NCBI GenBank assembly: GCA_015501075.1
Contig: JADNYJ010000100.1
Coordinates: 80,675 to 144,674, forward strand
Reading direction: 5' to 3'
Source: Gymnopilus junonius
Taxonomy: Eukaryota; Basidiomycota; Agaricomycetes; Agaricales; Galerinaceae
Length of the DNA stretch: 64,000 nucleotides
Below the pieces are notes generated by a model. The model did no database searches. It saw nothing but the letters and a program-made list of their open reading frames with translations, and had not been told where the DNA came from. Below are positions 37,500-48,967 of the stretch, piece by piece (positions within the stretch are counted from its first letter, which is position 1; each line of letters begins with the position of its first letter). The translations under genes and the position numbers were made by a program.

Positions 37500-39389
37500 C
37501 AGCCGCCAACCTCTCCCCCATTGTCGAGAAGCCAGGCAGCCACGGGCTAGTATGCCAGAAGGGGGGACATGTGGAGGGTGGCCCTATAGGTATGTCCCTG
37601 AATGTGCTTGTGATCATATCGTGAGCTTGTCCTGATTTTTTCTTTCTTATTTTTTCTGCACTAACCAACTCCCCCAGGTGAGTCATCACCGCCACCCACT
37701 GCTGGCGCCTTTGCTCTGCCTCCCTCACTTGCAAACATGAGATGGAGGATTTTTTTGCTTGAGCAAGGGGTCTTTAGACCTTTTCTGTGAGCAGGAGGGG
37801 TAAGGTGAGTCATGTTAGTGGCTCATATGCCCTCTGGCATGTCTGTTAAATCAGACGTGCTGGTCTCCACTGCCATTGCCTTTGTGGGTGAGATGGTGGC
37901 TTTTAGCTCATGCATGATGTTTAACATCTGCATGCAGCTTTTGCATGGGTTGATCAAGCCACTACCATGGCCTGTATACCCACTGGCATGCCTGTTCAAC
38001 CAGATGTGCTATTGCCATCTGCTGCATGACTCGCATCTCATCCCAGGCAAGATGGATGATGCCATTTTGACACAGTTGAATAATTTTGTATATTACATTG
38101 CAGTAATTACACACTGAGGTACAATAAAAAGTTGTTTCTGTTTGCTGTAGAATGAGTGAGGGACCTCCAGAGATCCCATTGAAATTCTTACAGGATTAGC
38201 TCTGCTCTTCCGACCACAAAATGTATTGTGGGAAATTTTTAGATTATCCACAGATGTGAAAGAGACTATCTACGTGTGCAAGTAAGCATATCTAGGTGAG
38301 TATCCTGTGAAAAGGAAGGGTCCGGGTCAAGTATCCAGCCTGAAAATATTGAAAAAAGGATCTGATGCACCATTTCCATCAGTATCCTTCCTTTAATCAC
38401 CTGACTGCATCCAAGTTTCCAAAAGTGACCTGCACAATGCCATTCTCTTGATTCTGTGCCAAATTCAGGGCAAAGTGCCCCAAGCAGTAGAATGAGGGAA
38501 AGTCAGACTGAGAGGATTATCTATAGTAAGTTTCCCTCAAGTTTCTCCCTCTTCTTCCCTCTCTTCCTTTCCTCTTTCCTTTTTTGTGCATGTGCCTTTT
38601 TTTATTTATTATTTATTTCACCCACAAGCACCAGTATCTGGCCCTTATCTTTTAGGGTGCAAATCCACTCATCTCCCAACACAACCTGCCAACTATTTAC
38701 ATCCCTGCCTGGTTCCTCACTCCACACACCCCAATGACACAATGTGCCTCTCCATTATCCGACCCTCATTGGTCCTTTGCCATCTATGGCATCTGTCCCT
38801 ACAGAACGGTCATGCTGCATGTCTTGGCCTCCTGCATGAGTCATCTCTACTGCTGCACCATCTTTCATTGTCAACGTTTCAACACGTACTTGGTCCTTAG
38901 CTTATTTTTTTCAGGGTGCATACCAGACTCCTTCCCAGTCAGCGGTGGGCTTTTAAATATTACAGAATCACTCCCAAGTTGAACTTCGAACAGAGCTAAT
39001 GCCCACCGCCAACTGGCACAACTTGTCTTTGACATTGTTTGGCAGGGCCCTCGTCACGGGAACTTTTGCCTCGACGCATCACACTGTCATAGCTATTTCC
39101 TATTTTATACCATGTCTTGCTATCATGTCCTCCCTCTGATCTCTCCAAGGTTGTCTTCCTGAGTTGAGGATAATTTATCAATGATACTATCCTGTTGATC
39201 CCCAAAGTCAGGTCTGATTCACTTTCACTCTGGATTTGCATCTAGTAGGGATGTAATTATTTTCCACAACCATGGCATATTTGATTGCATCTTCTCGCTA
39301 GCAACCTGCATAAATGAGCCTTCAAGATATGCTGATGTTGCATTTGCCATATTGAAATGAAGACTGTATCGCCCCTCTGACATCAGCAC

Positions 39390-39929
39390 TACTGTTGCAT
39401 TTCATTCAATTCACCACCCCCTGTGACCTGTGACCTGCCCGGTGAAATGCCAGGTTCACCAGGTGGGCTTGGGACCTGTGACCTACCTAAAATTTCACCG
39501 GTCTTACAGAGTTGTCATGGTGGACTGGTAGTATGTGTCAAAGTAGTTCAATGACTGCTCTAGGCAGTGGGTTCGATTCTCACCTGATGTGTTCTTTTTT
39601 GACTACTTATGTAGCAATCATCTGTCCGATTTTGGTAGCATGATATCAAACCCAGTTATGAAGACTCGGACATTGACCTCTAAGCCACAAAATACTTAGT
39701 TTAACTAATTACAGTCTCACAACTTTTATTTCTAGTAATTTAAGAATGCCAGAGTGGCAGTTCACCAGTTCTGGGGTGATTTTTGCGATTTTAAGTGCAA
39801 AAATGACCAAATTTATGGCCATCAAATGGTTTCGCCACTCAGCCTTGTGACCACGGACAACTGTGGCATTTCGCCGATTTTGGAGGGCCTGTGACCCGTG
39901 ACCAGTGAATTGAATGAAATGCAACAGTA
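39390..39929. mobile_element. nested MITE with 25-bp perfect terminal inverted repeats
   Basis: Left end 39390-39414 starts TACTGTTGCATTTCATTC and right end 39905-39929 is its exact reverse complement ending ATGCAACAGTA. Subterminal TGTGACC motifs recur in both halves. No clear target duplication was found at these edges. Lies wholly inside the Mutator-like element. Confidence 0.75.
39511..39590 (+). tRNA. tRNA-like sequence with A and B boxes (pseudogene or SINE-like)
   Basis: TGGTGGACTGG fits a Pol III A box and GGTTCGATTC a B box, at tRNA-like spacing. A T-stem can be drawn (GTGGG with CTCAC). The acceptor stem does not pair well, so it is not a convincing functional tRNA. It sits inside the nested MITE. 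Confidence 0.3.
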
Positions 39930-40432
39930 CTTCAGCTAAAACTTTTTTCTGACCTCATTGAATGCCCAATCAATAACTTTATCCAGAGCCAGTATGTGAA
40001 GACTTGCACAGAAATCAGTTATGTCACCCAGCAGTGCTTCTCGATCTTGAGGAGACCACTCAAGAACTTTTATGAGGAAATGTAGGATTGATAAATGGTT
40101 AGTAGCCAGAGCTTCAAGAACATTTTCGATGTCAGTTTTGCAGGACATTGGATATAATTGACAGCAGTGGATTAATCTACAAGATCTATGAACCTTGCTA
40201 CTGATATGCGCTGGACGCATGGGCTGCTCTGCAGTTGTCAATTTTAGATAATTATAAGGCAAAAGTTTCCGTGACGAGGGCCCTGCCAAACAATGTCAAA
40301 GACGAGTTGTGCCAGTCGGCGGTGGGCGTTAGCTCTGTTCGAAGTTCAACTTGGGAGCGATTATGTAATATTTAAAAGCCCGCCGCTGACTGGGAAGGAG
40401 TCTGGGTGCATACCTTCTCTATCCCACTAATA

Positions 40433-40696
40433 ATGCCGACTCCCCCCAACTCCACCCGTCCCTTCCGGCCCTCTCCCAACCGACATTTACCTGGGTTATT
40501 CATTCCGTCTGACAATGAAAGCCGTGCCGGAAGCAGCTATGAATCCACTCCTCAAACTTCTTCGAATCTTAAGTGGCACCGGGTTTCTCACCTTCTACCG
40601 CAAAAATTCGACAAAGACATAACAAAACTTAGCGCGTTTGATCTAAACCCTGGCACTGCCTTTCCTAGCCCTTTTCCTTACGAATGCCCTTACTAA
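40433..40696 (+). CDS. small chimeric ORF across the duplication junction, unknown function
   Basis: Starts MPTPPNSTRPFRPSPNRHLP in sequence matching the end of unit 2 (near 49444) and, past the unit junction at about 40535, continues into the start of the unit (SYESTPQTSSNLKWHRVSHL) to a stop at 40696. Neither unit edge alone contains this whole frame. May be fortuitous. Confidence 0.25.
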   Translation: MPTPPNSTRPFRPSPNRHLPGLFIPSDNESRAGSSYESTPQTSSNLKWHRVSHLLPQKFDKDITKLSAFDLNPGTAFPSPFPYECPY

Positions 40697-41155
40697 ATTA
40701 CATTGTTAAATGGAAATTTTATGTCTTTCCACTTTCTTGACGGCTTTACTGCCCTGAACTCAATTGCTTCCACAGCATCAATTTGCTGCAACTTAGGCCT
40801 TCCGAGAGGCAGACAACATTATCGTCTTATTTCAAGTTGACGACGCTATTATCGCATCTATTCTTGGCAGCAAGCTCTTCAGGCAACGGCTGTGCTGCTT
40901 CCAACTTTAAACATTGCTCTATACAATGCGACAGCAGGGTTGGTGACCTAAACTTGCTGGATATTTCTCCTTTTCTAACTTCCTGATATTTAGCATATAC
41001 CTTTGATTGTAATTCATCCAAAGTTAAATCAAAATATTAAACCAATTCCAATTGCAGATGCGAAGTACATGTGGGTATCAAACGACATGGTATTTAACTG
41101 CTTCAAATATAGGTTCCACGAAAAGATAAGGATGCAGGATGACGAGGCACCCTAG

Positions 41156-43573
41156 CTACAGAGGTGCTGATACAGCTCCGCGCCTCTTGGCAATTCTTCC
41201 GTGCAAGTTTTCTTGGTCTTGCATCATTTTGCGCTTGCTACCAGTCTTGGGTAGGATTTCTTGGGGATCTGCTACATCATCTTGAGGCCAGTTTGTTGTC
41301 CCAAGATGCGTTCGTATCGTCTGCACCAACCAACCCCTTTCTCCAAGTTGCTTCAAACGGTCGAAGTACTTATATGCAACAGTCACACGACAACTGCCCG
41401 CCGCAGATGGCCCTTTTGCTTCGAGGTCTTTTAATTCCTGGAGCTCCTCCTCTTCGGGCTCGCCTTCATAGCGGACCTTGAAGACATTATTTAGTACCCT
41501 CAACAAAATATCCAGCTGGGGACGCCCGTCGAACTGAACAGCCCGAGATAGAGTTTTTCCTAGCATGAATGCCGACTTAGCGACACCTCCTTTGGGATTT
41601 CCGGATGCATCAAGGTAGTATTCGTCGAATCCACGAAGAAATTCGACAACATCATCTCTAGCCGGCCCCGACGTGGGTGTAGGGCGAGTAATATGTTTAG
41701 AATATCGCAAGGCGGTCCATATTAATACATAGAAGGCGGATTCGCGGTCGTCTTCGATATCATGCTTGGATGATGGGCTTTTAAGTAGTGCGGCTGACAT
41801 GAACTGCCAGGTTCCCTATACGCCAAGTATGTAAGAGGAACAAGTGACAAAACGGAAGCAAACTCACGGTGCGCGAGGGGCGCCGGCCACCAGTTGCTTC
41901 TCGCCTGAGGTCAATACAGAGATCCCAGTCGATTAGAAGGCCCTTCCCCTCTTCTGTAATTAAGATATTCCCAACGCTGATATCACGGTGAAGGATCCTA
42001 GCATCAAAGTAAGCAACATCATGTGCTGTCGCAATAGAAATCAGTATCTGGATGACAGAACCGAAAACGGAATTTCTACCTTCCATTGCATCAGCGACTG
42101 CACTAACAAATTCTCGTGAGGATGAGAAATCAGTTAATGGATGACCGACGACTTCCAACGTCATGCGGTACTGACGCAACTGAACCATGCTGACAGTCCA
42201 ACAAGCCCATTCAAAACTTCGAAGTAAATGTGTAAGTGTGCGATGGTCCTCTACGTCGTTACCCTGTCCGAAAGGTGCAATATTTGGGACATTGTAATCC
42301 TCTAGGATAGTGTAGATGTCGCCTTCCTTCTCCATCCCATCGGCATCTGCCCTCCAATAATCTTTCAAGTAAACGAGTGCATCGGCTTCAAGGTCGTAGG
42401 CTAGCATACCCCGAGTAGCCCTTGCAAAAGGGGAATAGGATTCATAGTACGGAGGGTATGAAATGATGAATTGGCTGCCTTTGTCGGGTTCCTTGCGGTC
42501 TGGAACTAACAACTTCCTGAATTCGCGATGAATTGAGTTTGCTTCCTGTAAATCACGTTCATAGTCCCCCATCTTTGTAATGTCTTCCTCCAAGGCAACA
42601 GAACAAGTAGGATCATATCCCTTCTGGCGCAGGTCAAGATGCGAGTATCTCCAAAAGAAATCGGCTAGTAATTCAGGCTCCTTCTTATAATTGAAACTCT
42701 GGGTTACGACCGCTCCAGCACGATCCCAGCGGATGAGGCGGGCATTCTCTCGGCATATCGACACAGAGAACAAATGAAGGCGAAATTGAGAACCGGCGAT
42801 GGCAGCTGCATAAGAACCGATTTGACCCCGATTTTCCGTCGGTTTATCGTCCGCACTTTCAAAGCGAAAATTATCTGCCTTTGGCTTTTTATAATTTTTA
42901 GGGTCGCGAAAGGGGTCTCCTTCCGGGCGAGACTTGAATTCTAAGAAAATTGACATTTTTGAGAAGTCGGTTATGGTACCTTCCGGGAGATCATCGGAAT
43001 CATATACAGCGATATCTGTTGCAAGGTTGTCCCGACGACCGTCAGGATTGGCATGGGTATCACGAAATTGCATTCCAGGAATGAAATCCTTGAATGCTTC
43101 AATCTACCACAATGTCAGTAAAACAGGAATTTCGAAGACAACAACTGGATACTTGCAAATGGCTGGTACATCTCGACTTCGTTGCCCGTCAAGGGAATAC
43201 GAGAAAGACGTTTGGAAAGTCCTTTTTTGTCTACGGGCCAGTCTTCCATGTCGAGCTCCTTGGAGAGGAAGCTCTTCAAAAATTCCTTAGGTGGTATAGG
43301 ACCTAGAAAGTGCCCCGACATCTCTCTGGCAAGCTCTTTGTTCAGGTTTTTTCGATCTTTAATCTCTGAAGCAAAGGTGTGGTCGCTCGCTACCTTTTTT
43401 ACAATGGGGGTAGTCTTTGGTGTGGGATCCGCTCCTACATTCCTTTTACGTGGAGTTTTAGGAGGGGGCTTTGCATAAAACCGTTCGGTTGGTACAGTAT
43501 CGCGATTAGACATTTGGGACAATGTTTGCTCGCTAGGCATGGCATTGGCTTCAGCCTCTGTTGGAGGCTGCAT
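41156..43573 (-). CDS. FunK1-type fungal protein kinase, unit 2 copy
   Basis: Minus strand from ATG at 43573 (MQPPTEAEANAMPSEQTLSQ); an ATG further out at 43681 is in the same frame but the extra residues are probably 5' UTR. The layout matches the unit 1 copy: N-terminal region to EVEMYQPF, one intron near 43130-43080, the kinase core with DARILHRDISVGNILI and GLLIDWDLCIDL (DWD instead of DFG), and a final exon with ESAFYVLIWTALRYSKH, FLRGFDEYYLDASGNPKGG and a stop at 41156 after KRRGAVSAP. The core is almost identical to unit 1 over about 430 residues, whereas the last exon differs at a large share of residues. The frame is open throughout, so this is the better candidate for a functional gene. 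The kinase's substrate is unknown. Confidence 0.88.
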
Positions 43574-43979
43574 AGTCAGAGTACTGTGAAGGAGGTAGAG
43601 ATTCAGAAACAACGCGGTTGAGCCAAGTTTGGGAATAATATGGTCATTTCCACCATCATGTGACTTTTGATACCGTGACATAGGTAAGTCGTGATGTGAC
43701 CGACGCGATTTGACAGAGTCACGGTCTCTTGAACTATCCTGCTCATTTTTGCAATGACGAATGTGACTGTCGCCCAGTTGACAGAAGATGACAACATGCC
43801 ACCCTCATTGCAATTGACACTGAACCTTCCCTCAATTATTTCATGCAAGAATTTGGTCATTACTGGTGGAAATTTTCAAATTGTCATGGGGTCCATCCGT
43901 GATAGTTGTCAAAGTAAATTATTCTATTCTTCTTTCCTCCTCGCCTGTGACTCATCGGCTTTGAACAGTAATTAGAAAA
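43574..43979. other. divergent region between FunK1 and NACHT fragment, unit 2
   Basis: Probable FunK1 promoter. Similar to 27740-28140, with more differences than the kinase core. No gene. Confidence 0.45.
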
Positions 43980-44700
43980 ATGTTCCATAAATATGTATAT
44001 CCTGATATCACATATGACAGCAATGACCTCGCTCGACCAAGAAACCTTCCACACCCCAGCACGTCAGTTTTGCGGGATTTGGCTGAATGGGTGCTTAACC
44101 CTTATGATGGTGTGGACTCACCCAATATCATTTGGCTCCACGGACCTCCTGGGGTCGGAAAAATGGCTATAGTGATCTCTTTTGCGGAACTGCTATCAAA
44201 GCAAAACAGACTCACTGCCAGCTTCTTTTTCAGATGAGACAACCAATGAGAGCTTGGCAAGATATTTATAACTTCTGTCACTTACCAGATATTGCTTGCG
44301 ATCCTAGAGCTGGAACCCTACGTCGCCCAGGCAGTAGAGGAGGATCCTATGATTTTCAGACCGTCTTTAAAGACGTAGCTGGAGTGACTTATAGTTGGTC
44401 CCATCATATCCAGTGGTTTGGCATTTGCCAGTCGGACCCGCCAGAGGAGGTGGTTTCCGATTTCAGCAGCACGTCCTCAAGATGATCAGTGATGTCTGTC
44501 CTCGACTTGCTGGGCGGCTCAAGTTTTTCATTTCCAGTAGGTCCGAATTGAATGGATTTTCTAGGGAGTTTGCTAATCGGCCAGTTGTGAGGTCGATAGC
44601 AATTGGATCTTCTCCTGTGACCTTCACTTTAAGGGTATACATGCTTTTTCTTCTAATTAAGCACCTCCCAATCGTGTACCCCATACGATCACCTTTTCGC
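43980..44700 (+). pseudogene. NACHT/STAND P-loop fragment, unit 2 copy
   Basis: An open stretch (43980-44237) reads SVLRDLAEWVLNPYDGVDSP then NIIWLHGPPGVGKMAIVIS, a NACHT Walker A with Met in place of the Thr/Ser after the lysine. Downstream in shifted frames come DETTNESLARY, then LKFFISSRSELNGFSREFAN. No full-length frame, no Walker B or repeat domain. More complete at its 5' end than unit 1. Confidence 0.75.
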
Positions 44701-46160
44701 AATCATTTGAAGAGTGATTACTGCTGGTCAAACCTAGTACTTCTTATTTTCATGGTTTTCTTGATGTCTTTGTCGAGATGCAAATCCCGCATTCAAATTG
44801 GCTTGTAAAAAACAAAAACAGCGTTACTCCCAGTATATATACCACCACATTTTTTTATATTCGTGCAAGAAGAATGTAGTAGACACCAAAATGCATATAC
44901 AGACCCATTTTTTCAAGTTCAACACTCAAGTCCAAAGAGTACTTGAACCAAACGAAAATGGAAACAAGGAATTTTAAAGTTGAAAGATGAATCACATTGT
45001 ATGAGTATCAGTGTCAGTGCCAGTAATCATATGTCCAGTGCGAGTGTGAGTGTGAGATGGAGAAATGAGGATAGGATGAGATACGAGAGAATGATCAAAA
45101 GAAGTGGCATGGGGTGGGGATATAGGGTGTCAAGTCATGGTCATATTACAGATGATTTGAGTTTTGATGATGAAGAAAAAGGGCAGAGAAAAAAAATCTA
45201 TCCAAGAGTGCAGAAAAGAGACGGGAATGAGATGGGAACTTGAACATGGATGAAGATGGGTGAGACAGATGTAAAAACATGGGAAAATGAAATGAGCGAG
45301 AGGAAAAGGGTGTATATAAGAAGGAAGGGATGATTGATGAACATCAACGAGAGGAAAATGAAGAAGGAAGGAAAGTAAGAAAAAGGGGAGACCGCCGGTG
45401 TCAACCACGTACATACATACCGTACCATACCATACGAACTACATACTCGAATCGAGTACAACTTCAAAGCTTCAAATCTACAACAACCACAGCAATGATA
45501 ACAATAACAACGACACAACATTCCCCTCCCCCTCCTCCACTCCCACCCACGCATCCATATCCAATCCAATCCAACCCAACACTACTCTATCAAAAGCCAA
45601 TCCAATCCAGCATCCATACAACAAAAAAACAAAAGAAAAAAAAGCACAAGCATCCAAGTCAAATTTTGAAAGAAGCAAACGGGTAAGCCAAGCCAACCAA
45701 GCCCAGAGTAGGCATCCGCTCCGACCCCAATTTCCAACCTCTCTCAATCCATCCTAAAGGTCTCGCAGAGCTAGCTACCGCGACATGTAAGTATAGAGTA
45801 GATAGACAAGAACATCTCAATGAATGATGGAGGATGATAATCGACGAAGATGGATGGGTTAGAATAGAAGGGAGCTTTTTTGAAGTTTGATTTTGAAAAA
45901 GAAAAAGGAGAAGAGATGGAAATTATATCATATACAAAAAAAAACAAGCAAATGAAAAGAATAGGGGATAGGGGGACACAAAGAAATCAAAGAGGCAAAG
46001 AAGGTAAAGGTGAAGGTCAGGAAATGTCATGGCAAAATCTTGAGGCAGTGGTGGTCATAGGGGGGGGGAAAGGTGCTGATGGGACGTCGACATCTATAAT
46101 CAAAAGGAACGGAAAACCTAGCAGGTAACAAGTGATCTGGGGAGTCGAGTCGTCAACTCT
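44701..46160. other. low-complexity intergenic region, unit 2 copy
   Basis: Purine-rich noncoding sequence matching 28851-30293. No supported gene. Probably includes the 3' UTR of the AMPK-beta gene. Confidence 0.5.
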
Positions 46161-48967
46161 CTATGTCGGTTTATAGTATATCGTCGTCAAATACTACAGA
46201 GAAAAAAAAGGAGTCGCCGTCAGCCTTCAATCCGCTCAAAAAAGAAAAGAAACTCACCTTCTTCCGATACCGCGTCGTATCAGCAACAGCCAACACCCCA
46301 TTCTTAATCGCACTCGTACACAAATGATGCAGCACCACATGGCTCGGCACAGGCAACACGCTCCCGTCGTCTGTCAGCGCTGGCATATTATCCGTGTCGA
46401 TTGTGATCATCCGCGAGCCGCTGATCGGGGCTCTTTCCAGCGGGGGAGGGTGAGGGTGCTGGGAGGGAGATGAGGTGGTGGGTTGGGAATGGGAGTGAGA
46501 GGAGGGGTGTAGGGAAGGCGAGAGAGAAGGTGAGAGGGATAGTGATGGATGTGAAGGCTGGGATGGGGAAGAGAAAGTGGAAGCAGAGGGTGGAGTAGAG
46601 GTGGACGCTGTTAAAGGACTGCCACTCCCATTCCCATTTGCCAATACGTTATTCTTCGGGGGACTCTGCGTAGGCGATAATTGACCTGTAGGTGTAGCAG
46701 GTAACGAGGCTTGCGGGGACGTAGCAGCCGTCGTCGTCTCCGTACCACTCGTCGCGCCACTAGTAGCACCGCTAGCAGTCGCGGTGGCGCTTGACAGTCC
46801 CGAGCTTGTCGAGCCAGATCCTGAACCAGAGACAATAGAGCTAGTCGCAGCTTGAGGTTGGCGCGGAGATTCTTGAAGAGCAGAAGGAAAGGTGGGTGAA
46901 GGAGCAGGGGGGTCATATTCCCCCGTGCCATCTTCAGACGGCGGTGGCGGCGGAGGGACGTTTGGTCTCCTCCTCGTTCTTTCCCTTTCCCTCTCGCCTC
47001 TCTCCCGTTCTCTTTCTCTTTCCCTCTCCCTCTCTCTTTCCCTCCTCTCCCTCCGCGCACCGCCTTGCCCACTCCCAATCGCACTACCCCCCACGCCCCC
47101 ATTCGCATTACTACTACTATTACCACCACCATTATTCCCATTCCCACTCCCATTCGACGACCCCGGCCCACCAGCCCTCTGCTCCCCCACGCGCGAGTTC
47201 AAAATCAGCTTATCCAAATGCCTCGGTAAACCGGGCGCAGGTGGGATATTCGGCGCAGGGACGAACCCCATAACGCGCGTATTCCCACTCGGATGATCAT
47301 ACTGGCCCGCCGACGCCGCCAAATACGCCTCCTCCTCCCTCGCCGCTTCCAAAAGCTCGGGGGGAAAGACATTCGTCCATTTAGCAGCCACATAAGCGTC
47401 TTTCGCCTGCTGCTGCTTATTGTTGCTGTTATTGTTGTGATCTGTAGAAGGCCGTCCGGCTTGCGTCCCGCCGCCGCCGTGGTGGTGGTGCTGTGGGGAG
47501 TGGAGGGCAGGGCTCGTCGTTGACACGCTCGGGTCTTCGTCCTCTCCATCCGCGTTGGAATCGGCAGACCAGAAGCTCTGGCCTGGGATGACTTTTCTCG
47601 GAGGAGGCGGTGGGGGCGGAGGGGCGATTTGGAGAGCGGGTTTAGTTTGGCCGGGGACGCCGTAGGTGAGAGGGACGGCGACATAGTTGGCAAGCGAACC
47701 TTGGTCGTCCACGGCAGCTGGAAGATCGTCTGCGACGCGCCATTGGCCGTCGACAAAGAATCGTACGTGGTGTGTGCCCGGGAGAAGGTAGACAGTCAAT
47801 GACCACACGTTGGTGTTGACGGGACTGGAAATAAAAGTAGGTAAGCGTCATGTCAGATCTAGAACAAGCAGAATGTCCTCGAAACTGTCAAAGATGAAAG
47901 ACGCGGTTGGACGATAAGACCCACGCCGAGAATCCGGCCAAGCGCAGAATCCCGTGCAAATCGTGTTCATACACAAGGACAGGGTAAAAAGGCATATAAA
48001 TGCAACCCCTGAATGAATGAAAATTCAAGATCGACGTCATTATCGACGTCGATCCCACAAAGACCCGATTTAATAGCATTGAAGCTGGAGATAGGAGGAC
48101 GCAGATGACGGAGAAAGGAAGAATCGAAGCGAAATCGAGGAAGAACAAAAAGAAAGACACTCACTCTCGTTCCATAGGCTGTCTGCCCTTCCACTCATCG
48201 TCGCCGGCTCTGGCCAGCACGACCTCCCTGCCGCCACCCTTCCAGACGATCTTGACGGGTACAGGATCGACGAGCAGCTCCTCCTTGAGCAGACTGGCGT
48301 CTTCGCCATCGGCACCGTCTCCCAGACTTTTCTTGGCCAACAAGGTGGGAATGGAAGATCGGACAGTTTCGGGGACGAAGCCTCTCCTGGAGGGCATGGA
48401 GGACGGGCCGGCGGGGGACGAGGCGGGCGGGTGGATGGGGTGCTGGTGGCTGCGATCGTACAGCTCCTGGATGCGGGTGAGCTGCTGCTGCTCCCTGGCG
48501 GAGATGGGCTGCTGTCTGCCCCTGGGTGCGCTCGCGTTGTGGCCCTGCTGCTGGTAGCCCGACCGGCCTCTGGAGTGCGGCGGGAAGGGCTGGTGGGTGG
48601 ACGGCGGCTGCAGGTACCCCTGAGCGGAGGTGCCCTCGAAAAACTCGGAGGTGCTGGGCAGCTGCACGGGGGCTCGCTCGGCTGCACCTCCTGCGCCTGC
48701 TCGTAGTGGTTGAAGGGGTTCGCGGAGTGGCCGGGATGGGATGGATGCGGTCTTGGACTGTCTGCCCCGGCCGGGGTGGGGCCAGAGGCGGAGGTCAGCG
48801 ACAGGGAGGCAAGATCGGGCAGCTCAAGGGACCGTTTCTTGGTGCGCATAGACGGTGGGGTTGACCGGGCCGGGAGAGGTGGATGTGGTGCGGATGGTGT
48901 TGGGCGGGCCAGTGTTGCTGTTTCTCCCTCCTGCAGGATTGTTCGCATTGGAGGCAGAGTTGCCCAT
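46161..48967 (-). CDS. SNF1/AMP-activated kinase beta subunit (Gal83/Sip2-like)
   Basis: Scaffold subunit joining the SNF1 catalytic and gamma subunits; controls energy and carbon-source responses. Minus strand from ATG at 48967: MGNSASNANN gives the N-terminal glycine used for myristoylation. Then KKRSLELPDLASLSLTSASG, a disordered Pro/Gln-rich part, and the glycogen-binding domain split by an intron of about 330 nt: VPVKIVWKGGGREVVLARAG, DDEWKGR, then VNTNVWSLTVYLLPGTHHVR and FFVDGQWRVADDLP. A long low-complexity linker with Arg-Glu repeats (near 46975-47060), LPRHLDKLILNSR, and the AMPKBI domain VLPVPSHVVLHHLCTSAIKN with GVLAVADTTRYRKK follow. The last exon YLTTIYYKPT ends at 46161. Two one-base frame breaks are apparent: near 48855-48880, and at a G run (C on the coding strand) at 48668-48672. 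Confidence 0.9.
46975..47060 (-). repeat. Arg-Glu microsatellite in the AMPK-beta linker
   Basis: CTCTCTTTCCCTCTCC-type pyrimidine repeat on the plus strand that encodes alternating Arg and Glu on the minus strand. In unit 1 this segment is lost with the LTR-associated deletion. Confidence 0.8.

Larger units (their letters stand above)
36950..38645. mobile_element. hAT-like non-autonomous insertion with 8-bp target duplication
   Basis: Interrupts sequence that is continuous in unit 2 (cagactatcttttaggg near 49180-49197). The 8 bp TATCTTTT occurs on both sides (36942-36949 and 38646-38653), an 8-bp duplication as made by hAT transposases. The left end GGCTGGTATCC and the reverse complement of the right end AGGGCCAGATACTGG share weak similarity, and GTATCC/GGATAC motifs recur near both ends. 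No transposase is recognisable inside. Internal features include a near-88-bp period direct repeat and a perfect short palindrome. Confidence 0.65.
38924..40404. mobile_element. Mutator-like (MULE) non-autonomous element with 147-bp terminal inverted repeats
   Basis: Left repeat 38924-39070 begins CAGACTCCTTCCCAGTCAGC; right repeat 40258-40404 is its near-exact reverse complement ending GGAGTCTG. The flanking 9-bp duplication GGTGCATAC lies at 38915-38923 and 40405-40413. Unit 2 shows the empty site near 49413-49425 (agggtgcatacctt). Long inverted repeats plus a 9-bp duplication fit Mutator-like elements. No transposase is recognised; the 1.48 kb element holds a nested 540-bp inverted-repeat element. 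Confidence 0.85.
24721..40535. repeat. tandem duplication unit 1 (decayed, transposon-invaded)
   Basis: Sequence from 24721 matches that from 40536 base for base over long stretches (downstream flank of the FunK1 gene, FunK1 gene, NACHT fragment, intergenic region, AMPK-beta gene and its promoter). The shared order and orientation show a direct tandem duplication. Unit 1 contains an LTR retroelement (31101-36652), a hAT-like insertion (36950-38645) and a Mutator-like insertion (38924-40404), and lacks about 1.9 kb of the AMPK-beta coding region. Ends were set where alignment by eye starts and stops; the right end abuts unit 2. Confidence 0.9.

Noticed and set aside
39511..39590. Functional tRNA gene
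   Set aside because: A and B boxes and T-stem are plausible, but acceptor and other stems do not pair; listed only as tRNA-like.
46611..47756. Additional minus-strand Arg-rich frames inside the AMPK-beta gene
   Set aside because: Shadow frames of the low-complexity linker; the true frame carries the glycogen-binding and AMPKBI domains.
48070..48948. 292-codon minus-strand frame
   Set aside because: Only its first part matches the beta-subunit reading (KKRSLELPDLAS); the rest is out of frame with VPVKIVWKGGG, explained by the frame break at the C run.
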